From contig DKKP01000052.1 in assembly GCA_002455335.1 (NCBI GenBank), positions 311-25,221 of the forward strand: a stretch of 24,911 nucleotides of DNA, in the 5' to 3' direction. Source of the stretch: Anaerolineales bacterium UBA6663. GTDB lineage: Bacteria > Chloroflexota > Anaerolineae > Anaerolineales > UBA6663. Made by a program: the position numbers and the translations under genes. The first letter of the stretch is position 1, and every line of letters begins with the position of its first letter. This document shows, one piece after another, positions 22,160 to 24,911 of the stretch. The notes beneath the pieces are model-generated. The model was not told the DNA's origin. It worked only from the letters and a program-made list of their open reading frames with translations, and did no database searches.

Positions 22160-23065
22160 TCAACCGATGACGCTGACCTGCACGCCCTGACGGTCGACTG
22201 GGAGCACGAAGGTGCGGCTTTTCAACCCACTCTCGTGAAAGGCCCGGCGCATGGCGTTGGCGATCGCATCATGGCCGCGCGGCGCGAAGGCGATGATCGA
22301 CGGCCCGGCGCCCGAGATCGCCAGCGCGGCCGCGCCGGCCTGACGCGCGGCGGCGCAGACCAGGTCGTAGCCCGGGATCAGGCGTTTGCGATACGGCTGG
22401 TGCAGCCGGTCGTTCATGGCGAAGCGCAGGAGCTCGTAGTCGCCGGCCGTCAGCGCCTGCACGGTGAAGACCGCGTGCCCGAGGTTGAAGATCGCGTCCT
22501 TGAGTGCGACCTCCTGCGGCAGGATGCGACGCGCCTCGGCCGTAGAGAGCTTGAAATCCGGCAGAGCGACAGTCACGGTTAAGGGAGGCACGTCGAGGCG
22601 CCGCACAAGCAACTCCTCTTCGGCGGCGCTGACCAGCGTCAACCCACCCAGGATCTGGGCGGCGACGTTGTCGGGATGGCCCTCGATGCCATGCGCGATC
22701 CGCACCAACGCCTCGCGCGACAGACGTGCGTCGATCAGGGCGTTCGCGGCCACCACCCCGCCAACGATCGCGGCCGCCGACGAGCCCATGCCCGAGCCCG
22801 GCGGCACAGCGTTGACCGCGTGGATCCGCAGACCCTCGGGGCGGCGCCCGACATGATCAAAGACGGCCTCGGCCGAGCGATAAACCAGGTTGGTCGTGTC
22901 GGTCGGGATATCGTCGGCGCCCTCGCCCTCAACGTCGATCTCGATCCCCTGACGGGTCTCGAAGAACTCGACCGTGTTCCGCAGGCTGAGCGCGAGCGCG
23001 AGCACATCGAATCCGGCGCCGAGGTTGGCGGAGGAGCAGGGAACGGTGACGGTAACTTTGCGCAT
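22160..23065 (-). CDS. thrB: Homoserine kinase
   Basis: This 301-residue cytoplasmic GHMP-family kinase phosphorylates homoserine in threonine synthesis. The N-terminal PCSSANLGAGFDVLALAL motif is typical of ThrB. The ATP-binding loop VPPGSGMGSSAAA (87-99) is intact. GIEGHPDNVAAQILGG carries conserved substrate-site residues, and ISGAGPSIIAF is the third GHMP motif. ATG 23065 starts exactly at the family N-terminus. There is no good Shine-Dalgarno before it. A 237-base gap separates it from the aldo/keto reductase upstream; an extended -10 (23227-23235) is the likely promoter. No thrC or hom gene is adjacent in this window. Confidence 0.95.
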   Translation of the reverse strand: MRKVTVTVPCSSANLGAGFDVLALALSLRNTVEFFETRQGIEIDVEGEGADDIPTDTTNLVYRSAEAVFDHVGRRPEGLRIHAVNAVPPGSGMGSSAAAIVGGVVAANALIDARLSREALVRIAHGIEGHPDNVAAQILGGLTLVSAAEEELLVRRLDVPPLTVTVALPDFKLSTAEARRILPQEVALKDAIFNLGHAVFTVQALTAGDYELLRFAMNDRLHQPYRKRLIPGYDLVCAAARQAGAAALAISGAGPSIIAFAPRGHDAIANAMRRAFHESGLKSRTFVLPVDRQGVQVSVIG

Positions 23066-23226
23066 GAGGCGTCAGGTGGATCGCGTCCGAAAGATAGCTG
23101 AGGTCGTGCCCCAGCAAGAGATGGTACTCCAGTTCATTCGCAGAACCCAGTGCCATCTAGATGTGGCGTCGATATTCTGCATTCGGAAATCCTGCATTTT
23201 GCCCCTACAAAGTGCCGAATTTCGCG

Positions 23227-23235
23227 ATTTTATCA
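23227..23235 (-). promoter_or_regulatory. Extended -10 element upstream of thrB
   Basis: On the minus strand the site reads TGATAAAAT: TGn plus TAAAAT (five of six matches). The -35 position is poor (near ATTCTG). It would give a leader of about 155 bases before thrB. In that leader AATGCAG occurs twice within 25 bases (about 23179-23201), a possible operator. Confidence 0.4.
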
Positions 23236-23302
23236 GACCCTCGACCCACAGAATCCCATCTTTTCCTCGAACACTCACTGACGCCCGACGCCTGACACCT
23301 TC

Positions 23303-24280
23303 TCAATGCCCCAACACCTTGTGCGGCACATAGGGCGCTTCGAGTGAAGCGATCTGCTCGGGCGAGAGCTTGATCGAGAGCGCGGCGATGGCATCGTCGA
23401 TCTGGTAAGGCTTCGATGCGCCGATGATCGGCGCAGAGACGCCGGGTTTGTGCAGCAGCCAGGCCAGCGCCACCTGTGCGGGCTTTGCGCCCAGTTGCTG
23501 CGCGACGTCGGCACAACGCTCGGCCACCGTGAAGTCCGCGTCGCTGTAGTACATGGCGTGCGCGAACGCGTCGCTGCCGGAGCGCGTCGTCTCGCCCGTC
23601 CTGTCACGGCGGCGGTTGCCAGCCAGGAAGCCGCGCGCCAGCGGGCTCCAGGGGATCAGGCCGACGCCCTGGTCATGGCAAAGCGGGATCATCTCGCGCT
23701 CTTCCTCGCGATACACCAGGTTGTAGTGGTTCTGCATGGTCACGAAGCGCGACCAGCCCCGTCCGTTGGCGATCTGCTGGGCCTTGGCGAACTGCCAGGC
23801 ATACATCGACGAGGCGCCGATGTAGCGGGCCTTGCCCGCGCGCACCACGTCATTGAGCGCTTCCATCGTCTCTTCGATCGGCGTCTCGGGATCCCAGCGG
23901 TGGATCTGGTACAGATCGACGTGGTCGACGCCCAGACGGCGCAACGAGGCATCGATCGCGTCGAGGATGTGCTTGCGCGACAGGCCGCCCTGATTCGGCT
24001 TCGGGCCCATCGGATTGAAGACCTTGGTCGCGATCACGACCTCGTCGCGCGGCGCAAGCGTCTTTAGGGCCCGGCCCGTGATCTCCTCGCTCACGCCAAG
24101 CGAGTACATGTCGGCTGTGTCGAAGAAGTTGACGCCGGCTTCGTAGGCCCGGCGGATCAGCGGCAGGCTGGTGGCTTCGTCGAGCACCCAGTCACGCCAG
24201 GCCGGATCGCCATAGGTCATCATGCCGAGGCAGATCCGCGAGACCTTGAGGCCGGTCGTTCCGAGGCGGACGTAATCCAT
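23303..24280 (-). CDS. Aldo/keto reductase (YajO/Tas-like)
   Basis: This 325-residue TIM-barrel oxidoreductase has the complete tetrad: Asp54 and Tyr59 in FDTADMYSLG, Lys86 in IATKVFN and His127 in YQIHRWD. IGASSMYAWQF and the NADPH-site motif APIIGASKPYQIDDA are present. The domain layout matches the AKR11/12-like YajO and Tas group, which reduce sugars and small carbonyls. ATG 24280 has AAGGAG six bases upstream. The gene is 28 bases after the NUDIX gene and probably shares its message. No specific substrate can be assigned. Confidence 0.92.
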   Translation of the reverse strand: MDYVRLGTTGLKVSRICLGMMTYGDPAWRDWVLDEATSLPLIRRAYEAGVNFFDTADMYSLGVSEEITGRALKTLAPRDEVVIATKVFNPMGPKPNQGGLSRKHILDAIDASLRRLGVDHVDLYQIHRWDPETPIEETMEALNDVVRAGKARYIGASSMYAWQFAKAQQIANGRGWSRFVTMQNHYNLVYREEEREMIPLCHDQGVGLIPWSPLARGFLAGNRRRDRTGETTRSGSDAFAHAMYYSDADFTVAERCADVAQQLGAKPAQVALAWLLHKPGVSAPIIGASKPYQIDDAIAALSIKLSPEQIASLEAPYVPHKVLGH

Positions 24281-24308
24281 GGTGGGCTCCTTGATGCGGG
24301 CACGACGC

Positions 24309-24821
24309 CTAGCGGTTCAGCCAGGCGAGGCCGCGCGCGACAAGCTGGATGATGAAGTCGTCACCGGGGGCGCGGTTCTCGCCCAGGACCCCGAGATCGT
24401 CAGGACCGATCCACCGCCAGGTCGAGAATTTATCTGTCTCGATGCGTGGATTGAACAAATCGCCTGAGACGGTCACGATGAAGTCGGCTTCGCGCCGCGG
24501 CCTGCCGTCCGTCGACCAGGAGTCGTCCCAGTCGTAGGCGTCGACCAGATGCAGCACGCGCTCAAGCCGCCAGCCCGTCTCCTCGTGGACCTCGCGCGCG
24601 AGGGCCTGCTGCAGGCTCTCGCCGGGCTCGACATGCCCGCCGGCCACGTCCCAACAGTTCGGGAAGAGAGGCCGATTTGCCGCGCGCTTCTGGACGTAGA
24701 TACGACCCGCGTCGTCGGTGATCAGACCGCCCACGCACCACAGCCGATCGGTCGGGCCGGCGAGCGCCGGGGCGGCCGCGGCGACGAGGGCATCGGCGGT
24801 GGGCGTGCCGTCGACGGTCAT
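24309..24821 (-). CDS. NUDIX hydrolase
   Basis: This 170-residue enzyme hydrolyses nucleoside diphosphates linked to another group, often as a pool-cleaning step. A perfect Nudix box (Gx5Ex7REUxEExGU) runs from Gly62 to Trp84: GHVEPGE, then SLQQALA, then REVHEETGW. The preceding WCVGGLITDDAGRIYVQKR strand is typical. It contains RWIGPDDL near the end, a common feature of MutT/IDI-like members. ATG 24819-24821 overlaps the TGA of the preceding gene as ATGA, so translation is probably coupled. The substrate cannot be predicted. Confidence 0.92.
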   Translation of the reverse strand: MTVDGTPTADALVAAAAPALAGPTDRLWCVGGLITDDAGRIYVQKRAANRPLFPNCWDVAGGHVEPGESLQQALAREVHEETGWRLERVLHLVDAYDWDDSWSTDGRPRREADFIVTVSGDLFNPRIETDKFSTWRWIGPDDLGVLGENRAPGDDFIIQLVARGLAWLNR

Positions 24822-24910
24822 CGCACCAGCAGGCCCTGCAGCGCCTCCAGCGTGGCCGGCACAACCTGGGGCGCGGCAAAGCGTTCGGTGATGATCGCCG
24901 GGTCCTTCAT
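24818..24910 (-). CDS. 3' end of an unidentified gene
   Basis: A minus-strand frame enters from the window edge and ends at TGA (24818-24820), overlapping the NUDIX start. Thirty codons are visible, beginning with an ATG at 24908-24910 that may be the true start or an internal Met. The visible part reads MKDPAIITERFAAPQ, then VVPATLEALQGLLVR. It is compatible with the end of a soluble enzyme; I cannot assign a family from so little. Confidence 0.5.
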   Translation of the reverse strand: MKDPAIITERFAAPQVVPATLEALQGLLVR

Positions 24911-24911
24911 G

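Overview
This is a GC-rich, gene-dense bacterial window of about 25 kb. I read 19 protein genes (two cut by the window edges), two tRNA genes and one possible leader peptide. The best guess for the host is Chloroflexota. That rests on the large cysteine-containing SdrD-type repeat protein with a C-terminal xLIPxxLKR tail, lipoproteins with long Pro/Thr linkers, and the mix of family variants. It is inference only, because no marker gene is present. No phage, insertion sequence, CRISPR array or plasmid gene is visible.

Layout. 1-542: the 3' end of surE (+). 590-4903: a minus-strand block read as TIM-barrel sugar isomerase, Gfo/Idh/MocA dehydrogenase, a good intrinsic terminator, MFS transporter and TSUP permease; it looks like a small carbohydrate or polyol catabolic and transport group of unknown substrate. 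5078-6937: two valine tRNA genes, anticodons CAC and TAC, flank an M1-type metallopeptidase, all on the minus strand. 6938-7247: a 2.2-copy 50-bp tandem repeat, then a good promoter. 7248-13034: a 1928-residue secreted protein with eight tandem SdrD-B-like domains, six of them carrying a conserved Cys pair. 13138-15003: an ABC exporter. 15042-15989: a CaCA cation exchanger (minus) whose leader holds an intrinsic terminator just before the start codon. 16234-21053: a plus-strand run of methyltransferase, SthA-like flavoprotein, FAH-family protein, dCTP deaminase and a beta-propeller lipoprotein. 21093-24911: a minus-strand run of an unknown gene (cut by the window edge), NUDIX hydrolase, aldo/keto reductase, homoserine kinase and a second aldo/keto reductase.

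Most genes are ordinary housekeeping or metabolic genes. The points that stand out are: (1) the CaCA leader, with a good promoter, stacked hairpins and a U7 terminator about 18 bases before the start codon, which suggests attenuation or a riboswitch; (2) an FAH-family protein in which four residues expected for catalysis or metal binding are replaced; (3) the giant Cys-paired repeat protein with near-duplicate DNA repeats; (4) candidate leaderless starts, including a 10-codon ORF that overlaps the methyltransferase start as ATGA; (5) several long perfect intergenic hairpins without U tracts. I saw no convincing new multi-gene defence or mobile system.
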